From positions 1 through 15,012 of the forward strand of contig JAFTCU010000087.1 of assembly GCA_017454585.1 (NCBI GenBank): 15,012 bases of DNA, given 5' to 3'. The stretch comes from Thermoguttaceae bacterium (GTDB taxonomy: Bacteria > Planctomycetota > Planctomycetia > Pirellulales > Thermoguttaceae). Below the pieces are notes generated by a model that ran no database searches, was not told the DNA's origin, and was given only the letters and a program-made list of their open reading frames with translations. The first letter of the stretch is position 1. Each line of letters begins with the position of its first letter. The translations under genes and the position numbers were made by a program. Below, in pieces: positions 7,582 through 14,748 of this stretch.

Positions 7582-7610
7582 ATTATAACGTGTGTTCCGG
7601 GAAATTGCAA
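7582..7610 (-). promoter_or_regulatory. Candidate promoter of the sigma factor / RNase HII-like operon
   Basis: Read on the - strand: TTGCAA (plus 7605-7610), a 17-base spacer, then a perfect TATAAT (plus 7582-7587), giving a leader of ~65 bases to the ATG. The -35 hexamer matches consensus at four of six positions. It falls at the loop of the palindrome 7595-7623, so a protein bound there would compete with polymerase. Confidence 0.5.
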
Positions 7611-7623
7611 GGATTTCCCGGAA
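7595..7623. promoter_or_regulatory. Perfect inverted repeat over the sigma-gene -35 region
   Basis: Arms TTCCGGGAAAT (7595-7605) and its exact complement (7613-7623), separated by 7 bases. It overlaps the spacer and -35 of the candidate sigma-gene promoter. It is probably an operator; an alternative is a terminator-like hairpin, since a short T run (CTTTTTG) follows on the + strand, but no + strand gene ends just before it. Confidence 0.5.
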
Positions 7624-7800
7624 ACTTTTTGAAAAAAAACAGAAAAAAGCAGTTCCTTCCCAAGGGGACGCGGGTTTAAAATAGACAAAATAAAGCCTAT
7701 TGTTCTGTTTATAACTTCTTTAGTAAATTTAAGTTTTATTAAAATATTTTCAGTTATAACTGTATGAACGGTTAAGATTTGCCGATTATATGAGTAACAG

Positions 7801-7825
7801 ACTTCCAATATAATACTCTGGAAGT
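7801..7825 (+). promoter_or_regulatory. Promoter -10 framed by an inverted repeat, upstream of the outer-membrane protein gene
   Basis: A perfect TATAAT lies at 7809-7814. It sits between the arms ACTTCCA (7801-7807) and TGGAAGT (7819-7825), a 7-base perfect inverted repeat. No good -35 is seen at normal distance (TTATAT at 7786; TTGCCG at 7779 is 24 bases away), which would fit activator-dependent or alternative-sigma transcription. The GTG start is 41 bases beyond the -10. Confidence 0.5.
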
Positions 7826-7854
7826 ATGTAGTGAATATTTAAGAGGAGGACCTC

Positions 7855-9444
7855 GTGAGTAACAAGAACAAATTCAGGCTGCTCTGCCAAAGTTTGTTTG
7901 TGCTTGGAATTCTCGTCGCGATAAGCGGCGTTCGAGTTTCAGCGCAAAATCCGTACGACTTTGCGGCAGCGAATACACAGGGACCTGCGAAAGGAAGCGC
8001 GGTACCTGTACAGGCAACGTCACCGTTTGACGTAAACGCGGCTCCAGTTCAATCTGGAACAGCGAATACGGAGCAAACAGTGGCTTATTACGATACGCAG
8101 ACGGTTGATCCGAACGGGATAATCCTTGAGGATGCGGTCGTAATGGAAGGTGATATGACGCCGGTTTATGGTCGGGGTTATACTACGGTTCCGGACTATC
8201 CGCGTAATAACCAGTATTCTCCGGAAGCGGCTTTCACACCGGAACCCCCGGCGGAATATCCTCAAACCCGGGAAGAAATGGCTCCGGAACTGATCCGGCG
8301 AGACCCGGCACTTCCCCCGTATCAGCAACAGGAAACTTATTCCTACATGACGAATACCACGACTTCCAGTTCGACGGCCTGCCAGCTTTGCAATGAAGGC
8401 TACGGCAATCCGTACCTCTGGCAAATCGGCGCTGGAGTCGTTGTCAGGCATCATGCTCCGCAGGAAAAAGCCTTGCGAATGTTCTATGTTTCCGACAGAT
8501 ACGGCTTCACGGAACTGAGTGCCAATACGACTTTTAACGTCAGTCCAGGTGTGGAACTGAGTATTACCCGTTATCTTGGGCGCAACGCGTTCAATTATGA
8601 CATCTGGGGAGAATTGAACTTCACAGGTTTGTTTAAATGGAGCGCTGGAGACACGTTCATCATCAACACGGACACGCAGTCTTATGACACCGCAGCTGCG
8701 TCAGTTTTCGCGGATAAGTACGGGACCGTCGTGGGTCTGACTTCCTACAGCACTCAGACGGAAAACGAAGACGGGACAACTACCTATAAATCGTCGGTGC
8801 CGATGACACATCACATGGATTACGACATCGACATGAATACGGGTGAAATGGTTTTCCAGTTCCGTAAACGCGGTCGCCCGGATCCGCTCATTGGCCATCC
8901 TAATGGGACCTGGACTCGTGAATGTCAAGGGGGTCTGAGCTATACGCACATGTTCGGTTTCAGCTATATCAACACCAAAGAAACGTTGAACTGGAGCGGT
9001 TATTCAGACGTTTTCACCAGCACAGATGGCACATCTTATACTTATGCTGGTACTGAAGAAGGTTATGTGGTCAACAAGACGACGAACAACCTGGCCGGTT
9101 TGGTACTTGGCGGTGAATTCCAGGATAAACACTGTATTTGGGCCTGGGGTATGAGATGGAGATTTAATCCCTACATCAATTTTGAGAAAGTGACGACTTC
9201 CGTAAGCGATGGTTACGAAGTAAGCCTTGATAATACAGGTATTTCCTATCAGGCCCTTTGGGGGATTTTCGCGACACTTAAAACGGGTAAACACCTGAAA
9301 TGGAGATTAGGGTACGATATCTCGTGTCTCGGTGGAACCGCGACCTCGGCGAGAAATATGTCCTACAGTCCGAACGACGCCATTGATGACACGTCATATT
9401 CCATTTACCAGACTTTGACGCTGAAATGCAGTCTCGTCTGGTGA
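7855..9444 (+). CDS. Probable outer-membrane beta-barrel protein, family not recognised
   Basis: Exported protein of 529 residues. The GTG at 7855 follows a very strong GAGGAGGA site (7843-7850) by four bases, suggesting high expression. Residues 1-30 are a signal peptide (LLCQSLFVLGILVAISGVRVSA, cut before QNPYDF). Residues ~30-165 are a low-complexity, Pro/Gln/Thr-rich stretch with no fold visible. From ~185 (YLWQIGAGVVVRHHAP) the sequence alternates polar and aromatic/aliphatic residues in strand-like segments with Gly/Tyr-rich turns (YGFTELSANTTFNVSPGVELSITRYLG; LSYTHMFGFSYI; MRWRFNPYINF). It ends in KCSLVW, an aromatic C-terminus as used for barrel insertion. Two Cys in ACQLC precede the barrel. 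It resembles the barrel proteins often seen in Planctomycetota, but I cannot name a Pfam family. It is divergent from the sigma factor and ends at a shared terminator. Confidence 0.65.
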   Translation: MSNKNKFRLLCQSLFVLGILVAISGVRVSAQNPYDFAAANTQGPAKGSAVPVQATSPFDVNAAPVQSGTANTEQTVAYYDTQTVDPNGIILEDAVVMEGDMTPVYGRGYTTVPDYPRNNQYSPEAAFTPEPPAEYPQTREEMAPELIRRDPALPPYQQQETYSYMTNTTTSSSTACQLCNEGYGNPYLWQIGAGVVVRHHAPQEKALRMFYVSDRYGFTELSANTTFNVSPGVELSITRYLGRNAFNYDIWGELNFTGLFKWSAGDTFIINTDTQSYDTAAASVFADKYGTVVGLTSYSTQTENEDGTTTYKSSVPMTHHMDYDIDMNTGEMVFQFRKRGRPDPLIGHPNGTWTRECQGGLSYTHMFGFSYINTKETLNWSGYSDVFTSTDGTSYTYAGTEEGYVVNKTTNNLAGLVLGGEFQDKHCIWAWGMRWRFNPYINFEKVTTSVSDGYEVSLDNTGISYQALWGIFATLKTGKHLKWRLGYDISCLGGTATSARNMSYSPNDAIDDTSYSIYQTLTLKCSLVW

Positions 9445-9473
9445 GAAAAACTTGACACGGATCCTCTTGAATG

Positions 9474-9510
9474 AAAAGGACTTTGAGCAACGGATACTCA
9501 AAGTCCTTTT
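9474..9510. terminator. Bidirectional intrinsic terminator (outer-membrane protein / DUF4912 genes)
   Basis: A perfect 14-bp stem: 9474-9487 pairs with 9497-9510 around a 9-base loop. The arm ends make an A run on the left and a T run (CCTTTTTGG) on the right, so it can serve both converging genes. Confidence 0.85.
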
Positions 9511-9519
9511 TGGTGTTTT

Positions 9520-10695
9520 CTATTCGTTCTTTTCTTCAAAGACTTGTGTCGTACGTTCTATCGTCAGGATCATAGATTGTTTACCGCCACGGTTTTTAGA
9601 GTCAATTTGCATCGTTTGGCGCCCCTGTTCCGGGACATCGATCCGCATCATGAACGTTCCATCCGGTTGAGTCGCCACCCATTCCTGATTCATCGTCACC
9701 TGACTGTCTGGAGTCGTACTCCCGTAAAGGACCATCTCGGTCGAAACCCTGAGTGGAAGTTCATCACTTGTCATTTCAGGAGCGTCAACTTTCAGGGCCG
9801 TGCTGTCGGCAGCGAGGGGCTGGTTTGTCTTTTCGGCCCATTTCTTGTACAGATTGTGGTTTTTGGGCGACCATGGGGGCAGCTTGGCCGGCTGAAGGCC
9901 GCAAACGGACATCCAGGCCACTTCAGCGGATTGCTCGTACCGTAGGGCATTGCGAGCGTGCGGGGTTGAAATGACGTTGCTCTTCATCAGGCCGCAGAAT
10001 TTTTTCTGTTCCGGGCTGTAGTAACCAATTTCGGCCAGATACGTCGCTGGCGGCTTGGAAACCGGCAAAAACCAGTGGTTTACGTGGCCATGGATCACAA
10101 CATCACGCAGAAGCTGAAACCTTCCGCCCGTTCCCGAGTCACCATCGCTCAAAACAGTCAGCCGAAGCATGGGCTTGGCCGTGTACCAATATTGACCAAG
10201 AGCCATTTTGGCACGCTCGATGGTCGTTCGGCGCAGGCACCACGTCGCGTGGAGCCAGTACGGGTCGATCATATCGAGGACAAAACTGTCGTTGGGAATA
10301 TCACTGTAAGCGTCCGGGAGGTAGGCCAAATCGTTTGGTTTTGAACGGATGGAATACAGGCGCGGGATATTGTCCTGTTGGGCAGCCGCGACTTTGGCGA
10401 CGGAAGCTTCTGTTTTTTTCAGTGAATTGCTCGACCGATCCGAGAAAACGTGCATGGGGTCATTAAACCCACGCGTATCACTCATGGCTTGCGGCAGCGG
10501 GGGTGTTTGATGAGCCAGGGGCATCTGTTGGGTGAAAGGTTCCGGCGCCAGAGCGTTGGCTTCGTCGAGTTTTTGAATGACTTTGTTCAGCAGATCCGCT
10601 TTTCGCAGACTATGCACCCTTGTAATTCCGTGCTCGTGTGCAATCGGGGTCAATTCCTGAACGGTCATTTTTTTCAACTCGGAAACGTAATACAC
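9520..10695 (-). CDS. DUF4912 protein with N-terminal Rho-N/SAP-like domain
   Basis: Protein of 391 residues with no signal peptide. Residues 1-43 match the Rho termination factor N-terminal / SAP-like helical fold (SELKKMTVQELTPIAHEHGI...LRKADLLNKVI), a nucleic-acid-binding type of module. Residues ~45-115 form a Pro/Gln linker. The DUF4912 core is at ~118-255 (LPDAYSDIPNDSFVLDMIDPYWLHATWCL...LRDVVIHGHVNHWFLPV...YLAEIGYYSPEQKKF). A C-terminal Ig-like/beta part at ~315-385 (LRVSTEMVLYGSTTPDSQVTM...QPDGTFMMRIDVP) goes with DUF4912 in planctomycete proteins, as I recall it. The start is GTG (plus CAC at 10693-10695) with AAGGAG (plus CTCCTT at 10702-10707) six bases upstream. The function of DUF4912 is unknown. 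The domain order suggests a cytoplasmic binder or scaffold; this is inference. It is divergent from the secreted protein at 10957. Confidence 0.85.
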   Translation of the reverse strand: MYYVSELKKMTVQELTPIAHEHGITRVHSLRKADLLNKVIQKLDEANALAPEPFTQQMPLAHQTPPLPQAMSDTRGFNDPMHVFSDRSSNSLKKTEASVAKVAAAQQDNIPRLYSIRSKPNDLAYLPDAYSDIPNDSFVLDMIDPYWLHATWCLRRTTIERAKMALGQYWYTAKPMLRLTVLSDGDSGTGGRFQLLRDVVIHGHVNHWFLPVSKPPATYLAEIGYYSPEQKKFCGLMKSNVISTPHARNALRYEQSAEVAWMSVCGLQPAKLPPWSPKNHNLYKKWAEKTNQPLAADSTALKVDAPEMTSDELPLRVSTEMVLYGSTTPDSQVTMNQEWVATQPDGTFMMRIDVPEQGRQTMQIDSKNRGGKQSMILTIERTTQVFEEKNE

Positions 10696-10741
10696 AGTGA
10701 ACTCCTTTGTGTTTTAGGTCTTCCTCAATAAAAGTTTTATC

Positions 10742-10769
10742 ATTATAGCGGACCTTTATTTTTTTTCAA
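10742..10769 (-). promoter_or_regulatory. Candidate promoter of the DUF4912 gene
   Basis: On the - strand: TTGAAA (plus 10764-10769), a 16-base spacer, then TATAAT (plus 10742-10747), giving a leader of ~46 bases to the GTG start. Five of six and six of six matches to the sigma-70 consensus. Confidence 0.6.
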
Positions 10770-10861
10770 TGGGCTTATTCTAAATTTTCCCGTTTTTTTT
10801 CAAAAAACGTATATTCTTTCTGATAAAACGGGGATAGAGGGAAAGTTTTTTAAAATTCATC

Positions 10862-10891
10862 TTTACACAAAGGGAGGTTTTCAGGTATGAT
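10862..10891 (+). promoter_or_regulatory. Candidate promoter of the secreted protein gene at 10957
   Basis: TTTACA at 10862-10867, an 18-base spacer and TATGAT at 10886-10891, each one base off consensus. The start codon is 65 bases downstream. The rest of the 261-bp divergent gap (10696-10956) is AT-rich with T and A runs and shows no gene. Confidence 0.5.
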
Positions 10892-10956
10892 AGAGCGAAG
10901 TCAGATTATGGATTTCAGAAAGACGTAATAAACAAAATATTAGAACAGGAAATCAA

Positions 10957-12405
10957 ATGAAGCAGTTCAAACCTGGGTTTACCACAATCGTTTTCGTTAT
11001 TCTGTTGGCTGGAACGGTCCTTCTGGCTCAAGAGGAAGATGCTTCTAAAAAAACGTACCGTCTTGTTTCATCCCGTCAGTCAGGGAGTGTGGACCTGGTC
11101 GAAAAATCGTTCGACGCAGCGGGAACACTTCAATTGGAACTGGACCCGGATTCACTCGTGAGTAAGTCCTCGCCGGGAAATGAAGAAAAAAAGAACGCGA
11201 AAGATTCTTCCAAAGAGGCTGAATCTGCAAAGGAACCCGTCATTCAATCCATCCCGATGAAGGTCACGAGCAGGCAGTCTTACGAGGAGATGCTCATTCA
11301 GGCCGGAAATCTCCTTCAGGGGGAAAACGCCAAATCGACTCTTGGAGCGTGGTACTTCCTGGAAAATGAAACAGGAATCAAAATCGGCGAAAGTGAGGCC
11401 AAACCGGAACTGAACCTGAATCAACCGCTGATTGGAGTCGATATTAAAGGCGCTCAGGTGAATTTCTTCCGCCAGGATGGTTTTCTCACCCGTGACGAGC
11501 TGGACCTGGTCAATGTGCAAGGAAATACACTCCTTTTGGATCATATTTTGCCGAATAAATCGGTAAAGGTCGGTGATTCGTGGAAACAATCACCTGACAC
11601 GATGGCTCTGCTCCTTCAGCTGGACCTGGTGTTCAATCTGGACATTCAAACGACGCTCTCTGAAGTGAAGAAGAACGTGGCGATCCTCGAAACCAAAGGC
11701 TGGATCGAGGGAAGCTGCGAGGGAAGTACCTCCAAGATCAATGTGACGGGCAAAGCCTTTTTTGATGTGACGCGCGGCAGGATACTTTGGTTTGGAATGG
11801 TCATTGAGGAAAAAAGAACGGCCGGATACGTTACCCCTGGAATGGATGTTACGGCCAAGGTCCAGTACAAAATCAAGCCGTTGGACGAGTCGAAAAACCT
11901 GACGAGTGATGCAACCTCCAAACTCACTTTTGATGAAGCGCAGTACGGTCTGATCCTCTTTGAGGACCCGGGAGATGCGTGGAAATTCGTTCTCACGCCT
12001 GATTGGGAACCGATGAATCAGAATAAATATCAGAGCAATTTCCGACTTCTTCGGGAGGGCGAACTGGTTGCGCAGTGTACGGTGGCCAAGGTTCAGACAC
12101 CCAAAATTTCGCAGAATATGAAGCCGGATGAATTCGCAAACGAAGTGAAAGAAATGCTGAAAGACAATTTTCAGAGTATTCTGGACGTGAAAACGCTCAA
12201 GTCGGCGGATGGTTCGGACGTTTACCGTGTTGACGTGGCAGCCAAATATGAAGGGCTGGATCTGCGGTACATTTGCTACTTGATCACGCAAAAGGATGCG
12301 AAAGAGCCAAAGCAGTACACGATGATCTTCACGCTGGAAGATGAACTTCTGGAAAAATTCAGCGATGCGAACGAGCAGATGATCCAGTCGTTCTCGTGGA
12401 AATAA
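10957..12405 (+). CDS. Secreted protein of unknown function
   Basis: Not recognised. 482 residues. ATG at 10957 follows AGGA (10947-10950) by six bases. Residues 1-24 are a signal peptide (TTIVFVILLAGTVLLA, cut before QEED), with no lipobox Cys and no further membrane span, so it is periplasmic or released. Residues ~65-90 are a Lys/Glu/Ser-rich stretch (SPGNEEKKNAKDSSKEAE). Residues ~95-310 read as alternating beta strands, including GVDIKGAQVNFF, VKVGDSWKQSP and VTGKAFFDVTRGRILWFGM; the last two recall exported proteins measuring or binding lipid-like material, but no family is claimed. The C-terminal ~155 residues, from LTFDEAQYGLILFEDPGDAWKF to MIQSFSWK, look like a separate alpha/beta domain, vaguely DUF1795/PsbP-like. 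It is transcribed alone: divergent from DUF4912 and closed by its own terminator. Confidence 0.75.
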   Translation: MKQFKPGFTTIVFVILLAGTVLLAQEEDASKKTYRLVSSRQSGSVDLVEKSFDAAGTLQLELDPDSLVSKSSPGNEEKKNAKDSSKEAESAKEPVIQSIPMKVTSRQSYEEMLIQAGNLLQGENAKSTLGAWYFLENETGIKIGESEAKPELNLNQPLIGVDIKGAQVNFFRQDGFLTRDELDLVNVQGNTLLLDHILPNKSVKVGDSWKQSPDTMALLLQLDLVFNLDIQTTLSEVKKNVAILETKGWIEGSCEGSTSKINVTGKAFFDVTRGRILWFGMVIEEKRTAGYVTPGMDVTAKVQYKIKPLDESKNLTSDATSKLTFDEAQYGLILFEDPGDAWKFVLTPDWEPMNQNKYQSNFRLLREGELVAQCTVAKVQTPKISQNMKPDEFANEVKEMLKDNFQSILDVKTLKSADGSDVYRVDVAAKYEGLDLRYICYLITQKDAKEPKQYTMIFTLEDELLEKFSDANEQMIQSFSWK

Positions 12406-12417
12406 GTCAAAAAGAAG

Positions 12418-12446
12418 GAGCGTGATAGAGTTCACGCTCTTTTTTT
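12418..12446. terminator. Intrinsic terminator between convergent genes
   Basis: GAGCGTGA (12418-12425) pairs perfectly with TCACGCTC (12432-12439) over a six-base loop. Seven T (12440-12446) follow on the + strand. It lies 12 bases after the secreted-protein stop. The T run overlaps the stop codon of the - strand regulator (12445-12447), so the two genes end almost back to back. Confidence 0.85.
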
Positions 12447-14508
12447 ATTTCTTATTACTTATATACTCTTGATTAGGATGGTTTACGTTTTCAGGATGGG
12501 TGTAATTGAGTTTTCCTTCCTGAATCATTGGGGTTAAATATTTCCTTATAAGGAATTTTTCTTGTTTACGTTTTAGTAATTTAGCCAGTTCAGTTACAGA
12601 CATCGCACGTAATGAGCATAATTCCTGAATCAATTCCATAATAATTGCGGGGTTGTCCACGCGAGATGGCAAGGAATTCAATCTTGCCTGAAGTTCATTG
12701 GGTATTTCACAAGAATTTATTTTCTGCAGAAGTGGTGCATTAGCGTCTTGAACTGGTGCATTAGCGTTTTGAACTGGTGCATTAGCGTTTTGAACTGGTG
12801 CATTAGCGTTTTGAACTGGTGCATTAGCGTTTTGAACTGGTGCATTAGCGTTTTGAACTGGTGCATTAGCGTTTTGATCTGGTGCATTAGCGTTTTGATC
12901 TGGTGCATTAGTGTCTCGATCTGGTGCATTAGTGTCTCGAGCTGGTGCATTAGTGTCTCGAGCTGGTTGGTTTGTACTTTCCGGAATTTTGGCAAGGAAT
13001 TCAGGCCCAGGAACATAGTAGGTTGCGGAACCTTTCCCTTTGAGTTCCAGTAAACCATCGTCTCTCATTTTTCTCAGAGCGTAACTTGCATTTAGAGTGT
13101 CGCAGGAGGCGATTTGCCGATAGACGGAATTGTCAATGGCACCCGTTTCACGCAAAAAAATCAAGGCAGTTTTCTGGGAATCATTTAATTGGAATCTACC
13201 CCATGATTCCAGCCACTTTAAATCCTCATCGCTTAAAAAATGATGTAGAAGGAGGCGTACCGTAAACTGATTTTTCTCACGGCTTGATTCAAATGTCGGA
13301 GGAGCGAAACGCGCTTTTTTCATCGCGTTTTGCATTCGACGAATTCCGGAGCCTTTAGTTTCTGCCAGCTGTGTATCATGGAAAATCGCGGCAATATGTG
13401 GATTTCGTGTCATGCTCCCGGGATTTCCCAGTTCTTCTTCTGATTTTAGGGAAAAACCAACGTTCACGATTTCCAGCCGATTATCATACCGAATGACCTG
13501 TATGGGTTGATGTTCCCGGTAAGAGCGATGCATCATGGCATTTACGAGCGCTTCCCGAAGGACCATCATCGGTAAGCCGGTGGTTTGTGCCTGAATTTCC
13601 CCTTCTCTCAGGACAAAGCCTTTGGGAAGGTCGGCATATACGGCCTCTACAATGCGATTGACGAGTAAAAGAAGAGGTCCTCGCATGTCAATCGAACGAA
13701 ACTCCTCTTCGGTTTCTTCAAAATTCCCAATCCATTTGTTTCCGGGGACCCGTATATAATCGACGCGAGCGGTCGGCAATGTTCGCCTCAAGAGCTTATC
13801 GGAACCGAAAATGAGTACGCCAGTCAGATTCAATTCCATCTTGTTTTCTGGATTGATACAGCCAAGAGCTTCCAGAAGTTCCTGATCCGTGAACATTAAT
13901 TCGGAAGCGACCGGATTTACTTTTTCGCGTAAACGGCGATAATACTGAATCGCTTGAGTATCTGCCTCTTCAATTAAAGCCCCTTTTACGGGCTGCTGAT
14001 CCTGGTTTTGTTCGGCCTGATAGAAAATTCTCAAATCATCTTCCGAGCACTTCTGGTCGCAGCTGCCAATTCGACGCCATGCTCCACGCGGAAGACCCTC
14101 ATTTTTAAAATAAAGAGGTTTTTGATTTGGAGAAAGCTCATTGATCCAGATTTTTAAAACTGTTTTTCCATGAATTTTTTCGACAGAAATTTCAGGACGT
14201 ACAGGAATATTAAATGCGTTATTACACTCATTGGCCACATTGGATTGAACTTCATCCGGTTTGGATACGCCAGAAACACTATAACGTTTTGAGGATTCTC
14301 TTTCATTTTCACTAATTCCCAACAGGATAAAGCCTCCCCCCAAACCAGGTTCATTGGAAAAGGAGCAGATCGTTTCCATTAAAGATCGCATTCTATATTG
14401 GTTGCTGGTATTTGAGTAATTTTTGGCTTCCATCCAGGAACATTCATCAGAATCATTTAAAATTTCCAATAATTCTTCAGCAGTGCAATTTTTTCGAGAA
14501 AATGTCAT
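12445..14508 (-). CDS. AlbA_2/Schlafen-type ATP-binding transcriptional regulator with heptapeptide repeats
   Basis: Multi-domain regulator of 687 residues, of the type often mislabelled RecG-like. Residues ~24-165 are an AlbA_2 (Schlafen-like, nucleic-acid-binding) domain (SWMEAKN...ICSFSNEPGLGGGFILLGISENE...RIGSC). Residues ~316-420 are a GHKL-type HATPase_c_4 domain: N-box VLREALVNAMMHRSY and GSGIRRM as the G-box. Residues ~441-500 form a winged helix (DSQKTALIFLRETGAIDNSV...ALRKMRDDGLLE). Residues ~514-591 are eleven heptapeptides ending in NAP. Residues ~605-680 form a second helical/winged part (PAIIMELIQELCSLRAMSVTELAKLL). The ATG at 14508 follows a GGGGGGA stretch by three bases, a poor Shine-Dalgarno. 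The gene looks more AT-rich than the left half of the window and stands alone, as transferred regulators do. Its target is unknown. An antiphage role is possible for the class but has no support from the neighbours. Confidence 0.88.
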   Translation of the reverse strand: MTFSRKNCTAEELLEILNDSDECSWMEAKNYSNTSNQYRMRSLMETICSFSNEPGLGGGFILLGISENERESSKRYSVSGVSKPDEVQSNVANECNNAFNIPVRPEISVEKIHGKTVLKIWINELSPNQKPLYFKNEGLPRGAWRRIGSCDQKCSEDDLRIFYQAEQNQDQQPVKGALIEEADTQAIQYYRRLREKVNPVASELMFTDQELLEALGCINPENKMELNLTGVLIFGSDKLLRRTLPTARVDYIRVPGNKWIGNFEETEEEFRSIDMRGPLLLLVNRIVEAVYADLPKGFVLREGEIQAQTTGLPMMVLREALVNAMMHRSYREHQPIQVIRYDNRLEIVNVGFSLKSEEELGNPGSMTRNPHIAAIFHDTQLAETKGSGIRRMQNAMKKARFAPPTFESSREKNQFTVRLLLHHFLSDEDLKWLESWGRFQLNDSQKTALIFLRETGAIDNSVYRQIASCDTLNASYALRKMRDDGLLELKGKGSATYYVPGPEFLAKIPESTNQPARDTNAPARDTNAPDRDTNAPDQNANAPDQNANAPVQNANAPVQNANAPVQNANAPVQNANAPVQNANAPVQDANAPLLQKINSCEIPNELQARLNSLPSRVDNPAIIMELIQELCSLRAMSVTELAKLLKRKQEKFLIRKYLTPMIQEGKLNYTHPENVNHPNQEYISNKK
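12734..12964. repeat. Eleven 21-bp tandem repeats coding for a heptapeptide array
   Basis: Exactly 11 x 21 bp, starting at each GGTGCATTAG: 12734, 12755, 12776 and so on to 12944. In the - strand gene the units read, from the N-terminal side: ARDTNAP twice, DRDTNAP, DQNANAP twice, VQNANAP five times, VQDANAP. The five VQNANAP units (12755-12859) are base-identical; sequence changes accumulate toward 12964, where a decayed partial unit (GGTTGG) follows. The period is a multiple of three, so gain or loss of units keeps the frame. Confidence 0.95.
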
Positions 14509-14556
14509 TTTCCCCCCACTTTTTCTTTGCGATTTTTAAACTTGGTCATTTTATAT

Positions 14557-14584
14557 AGGATAAACGAAATTATTATTCTGTCAA
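14557..14584 (-). promoter_or_regulatory. Candidate promoter of the AlbA_2 regulator
   Basis: On the - strand: a perfect TTGACA (plus 14579-14584), a 16-base spacer and TATCCT (plus 14557-14562), with TATATAAA just beyond as an alternative -10 at longer spacing. The leader to the ATG is ~48 bases. The 240-bp divergent gap to the GH97 gene holds nothing else clear apart from pyrimidine-rich runs at 14655-14690. Confidence 0.45.
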
Positions 14585-14748
14585 GGGGTAGAGAACATTA
14601 AAAGGAGTTTCTGCAGGAGCTTGAGATTCTTCTGTTGAATATTTCTCAAAAAATCCCTCCTCCCCGTCTTGCATTTTTCTCTGTTTCTTTTATATTAATG
14701 GAAAATATACTGTTTTTAACCTAAACTTTGTATTTTAAGGAGTACTCC

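Larger units (their letters stand above)
7514..7854. other. AT-rich divergent intergenic region (341 bp)
   Basis: No gene is supported. The stretch holds the sigma-factor leader and promoter candidate (7582-7610), an 11-bp-arm palindrome (7595-7623), A/T runs at ~7625-7650, a perfect 12-base palindrome CAGTTATAACTG at 7751-7762, and the promoter/operator candidate of the outer-membrane protein gene (7801-7825). It is clearly more AT-rich than the flanking genes, as expected of a shared regulatory region. Confidence 0.7.

Noticed and set aside
7575..7808. 77-codon - strand ORF in the divergent gap
   Set aside because: AT-rich promoter region, no ribosome site, and it overlaps promoter and palindrome signals.
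11590..12435. 281-codon - strand ORF opposite the secreted protein
   Set aside because: Antisense shadow that also runs through the terminator; the + strand reading has a signal peptide, ribosome site and terminator.
12734..12964. CRISPR array
   Set aside because: Units are directly abutting with no unique spacers, lie inside a coding frame, and there are no cas genes.
12717..13058. Alternative-frame repeat ORFs (MHQFKTL on the - strand, NWCISVL on the + strand)
   Set aside because: A 21-bp period keeps any stop-free frame open automatically; only the frame continuous with the AlbA_2/HATPase protein has flanking domains.
12445..14508. RecG-type helicase
   Set aside because: No helicase motifs (no Walker A or DExx box); the AlbA_2 plus HATPase_c_4 layout is commonly given that name by mistake.
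3728..14508. A linked defence island (methyltransferase plus AlbA_2 regulator)
   Set aside because: The two genes are ~6.8 kb apart, separated by sigma, RNase H-like, envelope and DUF4912 genes; no nuclease, toxin or phage gene accompanies either.
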